64,000 bases of DNA from Pseudomonas marginalis (GTDB lineage Bacteria > Pseudomonadota > Gammaproteobacteria > Pseudomonadales > Pseudomonadaceae): NCBI RefSeq assembly GCF_001645105.1, contig NZ_LKEG01000052.1, positions 188,508 through 252,507 of the forward strand, given 5' to 3'. Numbering within the stretch: position 1 is the stretch's first letter; the number at the start of each line of letters is the position of its first letter. Shown piece after piece: positions 51,554-59,766 of the stretch. The position numbers and the translations under genes are program-made. The notes below the pieces were generated by a model, which worked only from the letters and a program-made list of their open reading frames with translations, did not search any database and was not told where the DNA came from.

Positions 51554-51841
51554 ATGCGTAAAGATAAGAAACAGGTGATTGGTGACGAGATCGGTGACGA
51601 TCAGATCAAGTTGTTCCTGGACTTCGAGCCGGTCGACGCGACTTCACCGTCCCTGCACAAACTGATCAAGGCCTACCGTGGCCTGCGTATCGACGACTTC
51701 GAACGGTTCCTGGGCTTCTTCAAGGAAGCTGGCCTGGACCTCGACGGCAAGGATGAGCATGGCCAGACCTTCGTCGATCTGATCAAGGATCAGCGCCACG
51801 CGGACGAGTACATCGAACTGATCGAAAACGCTCGCGGCTGA
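51554..51841 (+). CDS. Conserved Pseudomonas protein, PA4642-like
   Basis: This 95-residue acidic protein is conserved in pseudomonads next to mqo; the position and pattern correspond to PA4642. It has FLDFEPVDATSPSLHKLIKAYRGL and DDFERFLGFFKEAGLDLDGKDEHGQTF, which resembles a helical PA4642/aminopeptidase-associated fold of unknown role. It has no signal peptide, membrane segment or catalytic motif. The ATG at 51554 has GGAG a little upstream. A bidirectional terminator follows. Confidence 0.85.
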   Translation: MRKDKKQVIGDEIGDDQIKLFLDFEPVDATSPSLHKLIKAYRGLRIDDFERFLGFFKEAGLDLDGKDEHGQTFVDLIKDQRHADEYIELIENARG

Positions 51842-51854
51842 TTATCCGAGACAT

Positions 51855-51896
51855 AAAAAAACGCCCCGTTCTCATCACGAGAGCGGGGCGTTTTTT
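51855..51896. terminator. Bidirectional terminator between PA4642-like gene and mqo
   Basis: An A-run, CGCCCCGTTCTC, a short loop, GAGAGCGGGGCG and TTTTTT form a 12-bp stem with one wobble pair. It ends both convergent genes. Confidence 0.92.
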
Positions 51897-51910
51897 ATGG
51901 CGTCACGGCC

Positions 51911-53419
51911 TCAAGCGTAGCTCTCGGTCTCGGCGGCAGGTGCAACCAGCTCCAGGCTGATGTTGTTCTGCATGTTGATCTTGCGATACAGCTCGGCGTC
52001 GGTCTCCAGGACTTTCTCCCGCGCCGGGAAGATTTCCTGCAACTTGGTCGCCCATTCCCCGGCGGTTTTTTCCGGGAAGCAGCGTTCGATCAGTTCCAGC
52101 ATGATCGAAACCGTCACCGAAGCGCCTGGGGATGCGCCCAAGAGTGCTGCCAGCGAACCATCTTTGGCCGCGACCAGCTCGGTACCAAATTGCAGCACGC
52201 CGCCTTTCTTCGGGTCTTTCTTGATGATCTGCACCCGTTGGCCGGCCACTTCCAGGCGCCAGTCTTCGGCTTTCGCCTCCGGGTAGAAGCGGCGCAGGGA
52301 TTCCAGGCGCTGCTCCATGGACTGCATCACTTCGCTGACCAAGTATTTGGTCAGGTCCATGTTGTCCCGGGCCACGGCCAGCATCGGGCCGATGTTGCCG
52401 GCGCGAACCGACAGGGGCAGGTCAAGGAATGAGCCGTGCTTGAGGAACTTGGTGGTGAACCCGGCGTATGGCCCGAACAGCAGGGACTTCTTGCCATCCA
52501 CCACGCGGGTGTCCAAGTGCGGCACGGACATCGGTGGCGAACCCACCGCCGCCTGGCTGTAGACCTTGGCCTGGTGATGCTTGACCACTTCCGGGTTGTC
52601 GCAACGCAGCCATTGGCCGCTGACCGGGAAGCCGCCAAAGCCTTTGCTTTCTTCGATGCCCGAGGCTTGCAGCAGCGGCAGGGCCGCGCCACCGGCGCCG
52701 AGGAACACGAACTTGGCATCGACTTCACGGCTGTTGCCGCTGTTGACGTCCTTGATGCTCACGGTCCAGCCCGCGCCATTGCGCTTGAGGCCGGTGACAC
52801 GCTTGCTGTACTTGACCTGGGCATCCGGCGAGCTGGACAGGTGGCTGAGCAGCTGGTTGGTCAGCGCGCCGAAGTTGACGTCGGTACCGTTCATCACGCG
52901 GGTGGCCGCGATTTTTTCGTCGAGCGGGCGGCCCGGCATCATCAGCGGCATCCACTCGGCCATCTCGTTGCGATCTTCGGTGTAGTGCATGTCCGAAAAC
53001 GCGTGATGCTGGCTGAGGGTTTCAAAGCGCTGCTTGAGGAAAGACACACCTTTTTCGCCCTGCACGAAGCTCAGGTGCGGCACCGGGCTGATAAAGGACT
53101 TGGACGAGCCAAAGGTGCCCTTTTGGGTCAGGTACGCCCAGAACTGCTTCGACACCTCGAACTGGGTGTTGATGTGCACGGCTTTCTTGATGTCGATGGA
53201 GCCATCTGCGGCCTGCGGCGTGTAGTTGAGCTCACACAGGCCGGCGTGGCCGGTACCAGCGTTGTTCCACGGGTTGGAACTTTCCGCGGCACCCGAATCC
53301 ATCAGCTCAACGACTTCCAGCTTGAGGCCGGGGTCGAGCTCTTTGAGCAGTACGGCCAGGGTGGCACTCATGATGCCGGCCCCTACCAGTACTACGTCGA
53401 CTGCTTCGTTATGCGCCAT
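51911..53419 (-). CDS. mqo: Malate:quinone oxidoreductase
   Basis: Mqo oxidises malate to oxaloacetate and feeds electrons to quinone at the inner membrane; in pseudomonads it is the main malate-oxidising enzyme. The 502-residue protein starts with the FAD-binding VDVVLVGAGIMSATLAVLL (about 8-26) and has WNNAGTGHAGLCELNYTPQ near 52-70 and the C-terminal LLGASPGASVTVSIMLELI. GGAGA lies eight bases before the ATG. It is peripheral, with no membrane helix. A 0.7-kb gene-free region lies upstream. Confidence 0.95.
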   Translation of the reverse strand: MAHNEAVDVVLVGAGIMSATLAVLLKELDPGLKLEVVELMDSGAAESSNPWNNAGTGHAGLCELNYTPQAADGSIDIKKAVHINTQFEVSKQFWAYLTQKGTFGSSKSFISPVPHLSFVQGEKGVSFLKQRFETLSQHHAFSDMHYTEDRNEMAEWMPLMMPGRPLDEKIAATRVMNGTDVNFGALTNQLLSHLSSSPDAQVKYSKRVTGLKRNGAGWTVSIKDVNSGNSREVDAKFVFLGAGGAALPLLQASGIEESKGFGGFPVSGQWLRCDNPEVVKHHQAKVYSQAAVGSPPMSVPHLDTRVVDGKKSLLFGPYAGFTTKFLKHGSFLDLPLSVRAGNIGPMLAVARDNMDLTKYLVSEVMQSMEQRLESLRRFYPEAKAEDWRLEVAGQRVQIIKKDPKKGGVLQFGTELVAAKDGSLAALLGASPGASVTVSIMLELIERCFPEKTAGEWATKLQEIFPAREKVLETDAELYRKINMQNNISLELVAPAAETESYA

Positions 53420-54143
53420 TTAACGCGTCTCCAAAATCTGCAGCACCAAATTGACGGCATGGCTGCCAGGAGTGACGGGGCGGTTCACGTGTTGCCCCAG
53501 GTTACCCATGGCCAGGATCGCCATGTCCGATTCGCAATTCTTTGCAACTTCAGCACACGCTTCCTGCCGGGCGAATCTGCCTATGAACGCATTCATGGGC
53601 GCCTGTGGCAATTCGACTTATGGTCAAAGCGTGTGATTCGTGCAATCAATCCGTAGCGGACAGGCTCAAGCTCCGGTTGTTGAGGAGTACTCGGTCCTGT
53701 GTGGTTGGGCTGTTCCAGACGCTGATGGTGCTTGTACAAACGCCAAACTATTCATTTGCTCGCCACACTCTTGTGAAGTTGTGAAAACCCGTTTTTTCAC
53801 GCTCTTTTGAAGACGTGAACCTCAAAAAAGGGCTGCCCCAGCCTGGCACCTGGCCCGGATACCTTGCCGACACGCGGCAAAACGGGCAAACAACTCAAGT
53901 GGCCGAGCGCAATGGCAGCTCTGGCAGATTCGGTAAAGACGGGTGGTTTGCAAAAAAACAGCAAGCGCGCCAGCTTCACTCGATCTGTGTGGGCGGCTCT
54001 CTGTGGGCGATTCTTGGGGTTAATGCCGAGGCATTAACGATGCTGCGAGGCCCGATCAGGAGACGTCCTTATAATCGGGGGGAGATTGTAGCGAAGAACG
54101 CCAAGGAAATGGGCGTGTTTTATGACTTTTATTAGGCGTTCGG
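53420..54143. other. Long gene-free region upstream of mqo
   Basis: I see no convincing coding sequence in these 724 bases; short open frames at 53815-54135 (+) and 53797-53979 (-) lack ribosome sites and family resemblance. The region holds GTGAAAA...TTTTCAC near 53776-53799 and a 20-bp inverted repeat GTTAATGCC-GA-GGCATTAAC at 54019-54038. It could contain regulatory sites or a small RNA for mqo. Confidence 0.5.
54019..54038. promoter_or_regulatory. 20-bp inverted repeat, possible operator
   Basis: GTTAATGCC and GGCATTAAC are exact inverse copies separated by GA. The A+T-rich ends and length suit a dimeric regulator. No neighbouring regulator gene tells which. Confidence 0.4.
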
Positions 54144-54377
54144 TCAGGCGGCCAACGGCTGGTGCCGGGGTGACTGCGCTGGACGCGGGCTGACACGGGC
54201 GCGGGCCGGCAGCGGGTGGTGCATCCAGCTCAGGCGGATTTCGTCAATTTCCACCCAGCCGTCACCTACAGGAGGCTGGCTGCACTCCTTGAAGGCCTGG
54301 CAACGACCTTGCGCATCGAGCAGGGCGTACTGGCGAAGGGCGGTCTTGCGCGTGAACAGTGACCAGAAAAAATGCAT
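54144..54377 (-). CDS. Hypothetical protein
   Basis: This 77-residue protein begins MHFFWSLFTRKTALRQYALL and contains DGWVEIDEIRLSWMHHPLP. GGAGG lies nine bases before the ATG at 54377, which supports real translation. A frame open further upstream has no ribosome site. There is a short N-terminal hydrophobic stretch but no clear signal peptide or membrane helix. The family is unknown to me; the codon use fits its neighbours. Confidence 0.65.
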   Translation of the reverse strand: MHFFWSLFTRKTALRQYALLDAQGRCQAFKECSQPPVGDGWVEIDEIRLSWMHHPLPARARVSPRPAQSPRHQPLAA

Positions 54378-54528
54378 GGCGATCAACCTCCTGAGATTGG
54401 GGCCAAGCTTGCCTGTCGGGCATGACGGGCCTGTGTATCGGTCATGACATATCAGTGACATCGAACCGCTACAGTCCGCACGGGTCTCAGGATGTAACTG
54501 GCGCTAGTTCCCGGCACTGGCGCACCGC

Positions 54529-54534
54529 TATACT
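54529..54534 (+). promoter_or_regulatory. Candidate -10 box of yajG
   Basis: TATACT lies 38 bases before the lipoprotein start. No clear -35 box is present. Confidence 0.3.
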
Positions 54535-54571
54535 GCCCGCCTGTCGGTACTCGATTTCTGGAGAGAAGAGC

Positions 54572-55159
54572 ATGTTGCAACGCCTGTTGTTCGGTTTGAT
54601 CACTGTGACCAGTTTGACCTTGGTTGGCTGCGCCAACAGTCCGCAACAACTGACCCCGGAACCGAAGATCACCACCCAGTTGGCCCCAGTCGGCCACGGC
54701 CAGGCGGTATCGGTGCGTGTGGTGGATGGTCGTCCATCGCCGACACTCGGCTCGCGCGGTGGCCTGTACCCGGAAACTGCCCTGGTCTCGGTGAACGCTC
54801 AGGACGTACTGCCCAAGCTGCAAGCCCAGGCTGAAGCTGCCGTGCGCCTGCTGGGTTTCACCCCGAGCCCCAACGCGCCGGGTGCTCCGCAGTTGACCAT
54901 CACCCTGGCCGAATTGAAATATCAGTCGCCTAAAGACGGCCTGTACGTGACCGAGGCGTCCATCGGCGCGACCTTCAAGTCCGACGTCAGCGCCGGTACC
55001 CGTCGCTACAGCGGTCGCTACGGTGCGTCCCTGAACCAGCGGTTCGGTATGTCGCCGAACCAGGAAACCAACACCAAGTTGGTCAGCGATGTCCTGAGTG
55101 ACGCCTTGACTCGACTGTTCAAGGACCCAAGCATCGGTTCATTGCTCAGCTCGCAATAA
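54572..55159 (+). CDS. yajG: YajG-family lipoprotein
   Basis: This 195-residue protein is an outer-membrane or periplasmic lipoprotein of the YajG family, whose role is unknown. The lipobox LVGC places the lipidated Cys near residue 20. The mature part has VRVVDGRPSPTLGSRGG and a central strand region with QLTITLAELKYQS and RRYSGRYGAS. GGAGAGAAGAG precedes the ATG at 54572. A strong terminator follows. Confidence 0.88.
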   Translation: MLQRLLFGLITVTSLTLVGCANSPQQLTPEPKITTQLAPVGHGQAVSVRVVDGRPSPTLGSRGGLYPETALVSVNAQDVLPKLQAQAEAAVRLLGFTPSPNAPGAPQLTITLAELKYQSPKDGLYVTEASIGATFKSDVSAGTRRYSGRYGASLNQRFGMSPNQETNTKLVSDVLSDALTRLFKDPSIGSLLSSQ

Positions 55160-55168
55160 CCGCTTCCC

Positions 55169-55205
55169 AAAAAAACCGGACGCTGCGAGGCGTCCGGTTT
55201 TTTTT
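55169..55205. terminator. Bidirectional terminator after yajG
   Basis: An A-run, ACCGGACGC, a TGCGAG loop, GCGTCCGGT and a T-run of eight form a clean stem that can end both convergent transcripts. Confidence 0.92.
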
Positions 55206-55216
55206 CGCCTTCAGTT

Positions 55217-55426
55217 TCATGCGGCGGTGTCGATACAGAAGTCCAGCAGGCTCACCCCCGTCAACAGATCGGTCTCCGGCAAGTCCGCATGCTGGTGCCC
55301 GCCAAGCGCGCAATACACCAGCCAGTGGCGGTCCTGGACGTTGAAGGCCAGGCCGCCGATCAGCGCCTCTTGCTCTTCGCTTTGGGCGATCAGGTACAGC
55401 CGATCCTGGTTTTGCGCGTGCAACAT
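55217..55426 (-). CDS. Conserved small hypothetical protein
   Basis: This 69-residue protein begins MLHAQNQDRLYLIAQSEEQE and has GGLAFNVQDRHWLVYCALGG. AGGAG lies six bases before the ATG at 55426, a strong sign of translation. It is soluble by composition and acidic, with no motif that I know. It converges on yajG and shares the terminator. Confidence 0.7.
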   Translation of the reverse strand: MLHAQNQDRLYLIAQSEEQEALIGGLAFNVQDRHWLVYCALGGHQHADLPETDLLTGVSLLDFCIDTAA

Positions 55427-55608
55427 GACAAGCTCCTAAAGCGTCGAAGGGCAACAGAGTGGCCTGTTAAGGTGACGTTCAGGTGACGACGTAAATTACT
55501 GGATACATTAGCCGCCAATGGGGGAGGGAGCATTTGCGGCGCTGGAGGCCACTATCGTTCAGGTTTGTATCTGAACTGATACCAAGACACTGTCTACTGA
55601 GGTTTGCG

Positions 55609-55866
55609 ATGGCGCTGCCCGCACTATTGATTAATGTTGTGGCTTTATTGGTGGCCTGCCCGGGTGCCGCGCTGCTGTTCATCACCCGCCTGCACGAACA
55701 GCGCGCGATGGCCGAACTGACCGCACAACGCGAAGACCGCGCGATCGACCAGCCGATGTTGTTTCTGGATGTGCGCACCGAGCGGGCGCATCGCCTGGCT
55801 TACCGCGTCGGGTTCGCCTGCCTGGGGTTGGCGCTGGCCCTCTCCTGGCTCAGCACCCGTCTTTAA
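55609..55866 (+). CDS. Small membrane protein, hypothetical
   Basis: This 85-residue protein has two hydrophobic segments, LPALLINVVALLVACPGAALLF near the N-terminus and VGFACLGLALALSWL at the C-terminus, joined by a charged loop with LHEQRAMAELTAQREDRAID. It is probably an inner-membrane hairpin. TGAGG precedes the ATG at 55609; the open frame reaches back to 55534 without a better start. The family is unknown to me. A REPIN follows. Confidence 0.65.
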   Translation: MALPALLINVVALLVACPGAALLFITRLHEQRAMAELTAQREDRAIDQPMLFLDVRTERAHRLAYRVGFACLGLALALSWLSTRL

Positions 55867-55880
55867 ACACGCCATAAAGC

Positions 55881-55975
55881 AAATGTGGGAGGGGGCTTGC
55901 CCCCGATAGCGGTGTGCCAGTCAATTAGATGTCGACTGACACTCCGTCATCGGGGGCAAGCCCCCTCCCACATTT
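55881..55975. repeat. REPIN, GTGGGAGGGGGCTTGCC type, full length
   Basis: The 27-base arms at 55881-55907 and 55949-55975 are perfect inverse copies. The spacer again contains GCGGTGT...CAGTCA and GACTGACACT. It lies between convergent genes. Confidence 0.92.
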
Positions 55976-55986
55976 GGATCGGTGTT

Positions 55987-57153
55987 TTACAGCGGAATGC
56001 CCGCTTTGACCCGATACTGATTACGCACCGGGGTTGCATATTGCACCACCAGGTACGGCCGGTGCTCGGCCGGGCATTCGTTCAGGCGGCGCTCCCATTC
56101 AGCCTTGGCCTTGGCCAGTTCGTCCGCCGGGAACACTTCGGCCGCCGTCGGCACCTGCAATTGCGGGTCGGCGTCGCTCCACTGCTGGTACGCCAGGTAG
56201 TGCACCGGGAACAGCCTGTAACCGCCCAAAATCTGCCGGTCCATTTCCACCGCCAGCAGCTTGGTGTCTTCGAAGCGTTCGGTAATCGGCGGTGCGAAGT
56301 TGATATGCACCCGGCCCTTGTAGCCCGTGATGCCAAGGGCGATGCTCACGTCATCCTCACCCGGTGCCTTGCAGTAGGTACCCGTCGTGGCGCGGATATA
56401 CAGCTCGCGAGCCTTGGCGGTATCGCAAGGGTCGTACTCGTAGCTGATCGATACTGGCGTCAGGTTCAGCGACTGGATCACCTCGGCAAACGGCTCGTCC
56501 TTGCGGCTGACGTGGAACATCTTGAGGATCGCCGACTCGGTGCGATCATCCCCATCCTTGGCGCGCCCTTCGGCCTGGGCGATCCAGATCGACTGGCAGT
56601 CGTTGCGGATCGAGTGGTTGATGTAGGCCGACAGCAGGTTGTAGGCCGCCATCTTCTCCTTTCGCCCGGTGATCGAGCGGTGCACGATAAAGCTCTTGTT
56701 CAGGCGCATCAGGTCGCTGACAAACGGCTTTTGCAGCAGGTTGTCGCCGATGGCGATGCGGGGCGTCGGCAGGCCGGCGTGGTATACGGCATAGTTGACG
56801 AAGGCCGGGTCCATTACGATATCGCGGTGGTTGGCCAGGAATACGTAGGCGGTGCCAGACTTGAGTTGCTCTACACCGGTATAAGTGACGCCGTCGGTCG
56901 CTCGATCAATGGTGTGATCGACGTAATACTCGACTTTGTCCTGCAGCGTGGCCACGGTGGTGACGCCGGCGAATTCACGGCGCAGCTTGCGGGCGATCAT
57001 TGGCTTGAGCAGCCAGCCCAGGGCGCCGGCAAAGCGCGGGAAGCGAAAGTGGGTCAGGATGTCCAGAAAGGCCTTGTCACTGAACAGCCGGTCCAGTACT
57101 GCCGGGACTTCGCTGTCGTTGTAAGGTCGGATGGTATCGAATTGGCCCATCAT
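55987..57153 (-). CDS. 1-acyl-sn-glycerol-3-phosphate acyltransferase family protein
   Basis: This 388-residue protein is a long PlsC-type acyltransferase. It has the catalytic HX4D motif in LANHRDIVMDPAF near 107-119, then PRIAIGDNLLQKPF, and a substrate-phosphate region around WIAQAEGRAKDGDD near 193-206, where PlsC proteins have PEGTRS; the EGRxKDG form marks this subfamily. The long C-terminal third (after 300) is extra to PlsC proper. No membrane helix is obvious. It is transcribed alone, with a REPIN at its 3' side. Confidence 0.85.
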   Translation of the reverse strand: MMGQFDTIRPYNDSEVPAVLDRLFSDKAFLDILTHFRFPRFAGALGWLLKPMIARKLRREFAGVTTVATLQDKVEYYVDHTIDRATDGVTYTGVEQLKSGTAYVFLANHRDIVMDPAFVNYAVYHAGLPTPRIAIGDNLLQKPFVSDLMRLNKSFIVHRSITGRKEKMAAYNLLSAYINHSIRNDCQSIWIAQAEGRAKDGDDRTESAILKMFHVSRKDEPFAEVIQSLNLTPVSISYEYDPCDTAKARELYIRATTGTYCKAPGEDDVSIALGITGYKGRVHINFAPPITERFEDTKLLAVEMDRQILGGYRLFPVHYLAYQQWSDADPQLQVPTAAEVFPADELAKAKAEWERRLNECPAEHRPYLVVQYATPVRNQYRVKAGIPL

Positions 57154-57283
57154 GCTCTCTTGTTAGAAACGGCTAGGGTAAGTAAAGGAAATACCAGGGC
57201 GCGGCCTGAGTAATGGGCTCAGCCGAACGATAACCCTGTAAATAGACCGGCGATTATACGCACAAGTCACCTTGGAGGCTGCG

Positions 57284-57466
57284 ATGCTGGAAAGCGCGAC
57301 GTACGATTGTCCTTATTGTGGTGAAGTGGTCGAGACAACGGTGGATTTGTCGGGTGGTGACCAGACCTATATAGAGGACTGCCAGGTGTGTTGCCGACCG
57401 ATTATTTTCGATCTGCAGGTCCATGGTGAAGAATGGATGCTTGAAACCCGCAGCGAGAACGAATAA
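57284..57466 (+). CDS. CPXCG-motif zinc-ribbon protein
   Basis: This 60-residue protein has two Cys pairs, CPYCGE near residue 9 and CQVCCRPI near 36, that form a small zinc ribbon. The rest is acidic. The function of the family is unknown. GGAGG lies seven bases before the ATG at 57284; a TTG at 57272 overlaps that site and is rejected. It is followed after 11 bases by the DUF2007 gene, so the two form a small operon. Confidence 0.88.
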   Translation: MLESATYDCPYCGEVVETTVDLSGGDQTYIEDCQVCCRPIIFDLQVHGEEWMLETRSENE

Positions 57467-57477
57467 CGGGGACGCCC

Positions 57478-57738
57478 ATGCAGCGAATCTACGAACCGGA
57501 AAACCTGATGGAAGGCGAGCTGCTGCAACAGATGCTCGCCAGTGAGGGCATCGAGGCGCACCTGGTGGGGCGCCATTTGCTGGGCGGCACTGGCGAATTG
57601 CCGATCTTCGGCCTATTGGGGCTGGAGGTGGACAACGACCGGGCCGTTGACGCCCGCGAGCTGATCACTGCCTACATTGGCGCGCAACCCTTGCCCGGCG
57701 ACGAACCGGACAGCTTCCCCGACGTGCTGGTCTGTTAG
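57478..57738 (+). CDS. DUF2007 putative signal-transducing protein
   Basis: This 86-residue protein is a DUF2007-type domain with MQRIYEPENLMEGELLQQML and GIEAHLVGRHLLGG; the fold is PII-like in known structures. Proteins of the family often neighbour zinc-ribbon proteins, as here. No catalytic residues are visible. GGGGA precedes the ATG. The SRAP gene follows 36 bases after its stop, so it may be in the same transcript. Confidence 0.85.
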   Translation: MQRIYEPENLMEGELLQQMLASEGIEAHLVGRHLLGGTGELPIFGLLGLEVDNDRAVDARELITAYIGAQPLPGDEPDSFPDVLVC

Positions 57739-57774
57739 GCTGTCGGTCGGTTTACCCAAGAGTCGTGTTGCCCC

Positions 57775-58395
57775 ATGTGTGGACGTTATGCCCTGTTTCG
57801 CTGGAGCCCTGCTTTTGCTGCCTTGCCGGGCTTCCCGGCCGACCAGCAGGCCCAGTGGAACATCTCCCCGAATGATTCGGTGCTGATCCAGCGCGCCACC
57901 GACGGCCAGCGCACCCTGGCGCGAGCCCGCTGGGGGCTTACACCGCCCTGGCTGACCGACCTGTCCCGCACGCCTGCGCATGCGCGAGCCGAAACCTTGG
58001 CCGAACAACCGATGTTCCGCGAAGCGTTCCGCCAGCGTCGCTGCCTGCTGCCCGCCAACGGTTTCTACGAATGGCGCGGTACCCAGCGCAAACGCCCGTA
58101 TTGGTTGACGCCGGGGGAGGGCTCCACGCTGTTTTTCGCCGCGATCTGGGAGGCGTACCCCGTGCAGGAGCAGGTGTGGCTGAGCACGGCGGTGGTGACC
58201 CAGGCCGCACAGGCTCAGCGCCGGCCGTTAATCCTGGATGCAGCAGGGCAGGAAGCCTGGCTTGATCCCGAGACGCCGTTGCCTGTGTTGCAAGGCTTGT
58301 TGGCCAGTGAGCCGACCGCGTTGCGCGAGCGGGTTTTGGCCAACATGGTCAATGATCCGAAGCTCAATGGGCCGGAGTGCCTGACGCCGGCGTGA
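57775..58395 (+). CDS. Divergent SRAP (YedK/HMCES-family) protein
   Basis: SRAP proteins crosslink through Cys2 to abasic sites in single-stranded DNA and so protect them. This 206-residue protein starts MCGRYALF with the essential Cys2, has WNISPND, and keeps the catalytic Glu in GFYEW. Two other active-site residues differ from E. coli YedK: the NAR motif (Asn75) is here HAR (PAHARAETL), and the IHDRRP histidine (His160) is lost (AQAQRRPLIL). It may still crosslink, but with altered chemistry or reversal. No LexA box is visible upstream; it follows the DUF2007 gene. Confidence 0.85.
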   Translation: MCGRYALFRWSPAFAALPGFPADQQAQWNISPNDSVLIQRATDGQRTLARARWGLTPPWLTDLSRTPAHARAETLAEQPMFREAFRQRRCLLPANGFYEWRGTQRKRPYWLTPGEGSTLFFAAIWEAYPVQEQVWLSTAVVTQAAQAQRRPLILDAAGQEAWLDPETPLPVLQGLLASEPTALRERVLANMVNDPKLNGPECLTPA

Positions 58396-58418
58396 GTCTG
58401 GGTGTTATGGGATGTCTT

Positions 58419-58511
58419 TGAGGGCCTCATCGCAGGCAAGCCAGCTCCCACCTTCGACTGTATTCACAGATCCAAGTGTGGAAGCTGGCTTGCCTGCGAT
58501 AGGGCCCTCAA
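58419..58511. repeat. REPIN, GTGGGAGCTGGCTTGCC type
   Basis: TTGAGGGCC...ATCGCAGGCAAGCCAGCTCCCAC on the left and GTGTGGAAGCTGGCTTGCCTGCGAT...GGGCCCTCAA on the right form inverted arms around a spacer of about 25 bases. It belongs to the same class as the element at 2919 and lies beside the chemoreceptor remnant. Confidence 0.85.
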
Positions 58512-58523
58512 GAACGCTGAAAT

Positions 58524-58691
58524 CTAAACCTTGAACTGAATGATCAGCCGCCGTTGCTGCTCCGCCAACTTGGTCAAATCTGCACTGGCCGCGCTGGACT
58601 CCTCCGCCTCGATGGCTGCGTTGAGGGCCAACAGATTGGTCTGCTCAGCGATCCCGCGAATGGCCGTGAGGATGGCGTTGATGTTCTCGCT
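58524..58691 (-). pseudogene. Remnant of a methyl-accepting chemotaxis protein
   Basis: The leftward frame reads SENINAILTAIRGIAEQTN, then LLALNAAIEA, part of the conserved signalling hairpin of chemoreceptors. It then jumps in frame to EESSAASADLTKLAEQQRR and ends LIIQFKV-stop, the normal C-terminus. About 100 or more residues between these parts, including the rest of the hairpin, are missing, and everything N-terminal is gone. It cannot act as a receptor. It lies 12 bases from a REPIN, which may mark the deletion. Confidence 0.85.
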
Positions 58692-58840
58692 GTCCTCGAA
58701 TAGGGCTGCCTTTTTGTATCGGCCACGGGCCCAATGGGCATGAGGGGGCGCCCGGTAAAATAGTGGGGTGTGTCGCAAATGGAATGGTCGCGCCGCTGGC
58801 AAACTGTGCGATGTATCCGAAATTCAGCGGTTACACGTCT

Positions 58841-58861
58841 GGTGTATCTGGCGCCGATACA
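58841..58861. promoter_or_regulatory. Inverted repeat before the M48 protease gene
   Basis: GTGTATC-TGGCGCC-GATACAC is a 7-bp perfect inverted repeat 59-79 bases before the protease start. It may be an operator. Confidence 0.3.
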
Positions 58862-58919
58862 CATGAGCGCCTACGATACGCGCCATGTTTTCAGGCGTCT
58901 TTTCAGGGAGAGTGTGTTG

Positions 58920-59738
58920 ATGAAGAAATCAATGGCGATAAGTGGATTGGTTGCAGCGATGTTGCTGGCCGGTTGTCAGTCGGTCAACACCACCAGCGGC
59001 GGTGCCGTTGGGGTCGAGCGTAAGCAGTACATGTTCAGCATGCTGTCGAGCCAGGAAGTCGACCAGATGTATGCCCAGTCCTACCAGCAGACACTGGGCG
59101 AAGCCAGCAGCAAGGGCCAGTTGGACAAGACCAGCGCCAACGCCAAGCGCGTGCAGGCCATTGCCAAGCGCCTGATTGCCCAGGCGCCGACCTTCCGCCC
59201 GGATGCGGCGCAGTGGAAGTGGGAAGTGAACCTGATCAAGAGCGACGAGATGAACGCCAACTGCGGGCCTGGCGGCAAGATCTTCGTGTACAGCGCGTTG
59301 ATCGATAACCTCAAGCTCACCGATGACGAACTGGCCGCGGTCATGGGCCATGAAATTGCGCATGCCTTGCGTGAGCATGGTCGCGAAGCCATGTCCAAGG
59401 CCTACGGGATCGAGATGGCCAAGCAGGGGGCCGGTGCACTCTTTGGCCTCGGCCAGGACAGCCTGGCATTGGCCGATACCGTGGCCAACTACGGCATGAC
59501 CTTGCCCAACAGCCGCAGCAATGAAAACGAAGCAGACCTGATCGGCCTGGAACTGTCGGCTCGCGCGGGCTACAACCCGAATGCGGCGATCACGCTGTGG
59601 AATAAGATGGCCAAGGCTTCGGAAGGCTCGCCGCCTGAGTTCATGAGCACTCACCCGGCGTCCGACAGCCGAATTGCCTCGTTGCAGGCGGCGATTCCGA
59701 AAGTGATGCCGCTGTACCAGCAGGCCAAAAAATCCTGA
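58920..59738 (+). CDS. M48-family metalloprotease lipoprotein
   Basis: This 272-residue protein is an exported zinc protease of the LoiP/YcaL/BepA-like M48 group. It has a lipoprotein signal (MKKSMAISGLVAAMLLAGC, Cys19), the zinc site HEIAH in VMGHEIAHALREHGREAM near 142-159, the third ligand in NENEADLIGLELSARAGYNP near 203-222, and STHPASDSRI near 244. It probably acts at the outer membrane in protein quality control. AGGGAG precedes the ATG at 58920; a longer open frame begins 50 codons earlier but would bury the signal peptide. Confidence 0.92.
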   Translation: MKKSMAISGLVAAMLLAGCQSVNTTSGGAVGVERKQYMFSMLSSQEVDQMYAQSYQQTLGEASSKGQLDKTSANAKRVQAIAKRLIAQAPTFRPDAAQWKWEVNLIKSDEMNANCGPGGKIFVYSALIDNLKLTDDELAAVMGHEIAHALREHGREAMSKAYGIEMAKQGAGALFGLGQDSLALADTVANYGMTLPNSRSNENEADLIGLELSARAGYNPNAAITLWNKMAKASEGSPPEFMSTHPASDSRIASLQAAIPKVMPLYQQAKKS

Positions 59739-59766
59739 TCCACCGATAAGCACATGGCTGGATTTT

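Noticed and set aside
53815..54135. A 106-codon open frame in the gap upstream of mqo
   Set aside because: No ribosome site, no hydrophobic pattern and no resemblance to a known family.
55885..57213. A 442-codon open frame on the + strand
   Set aside because: It also starts in a REPIN and is antisense to the acyltransferase gene.
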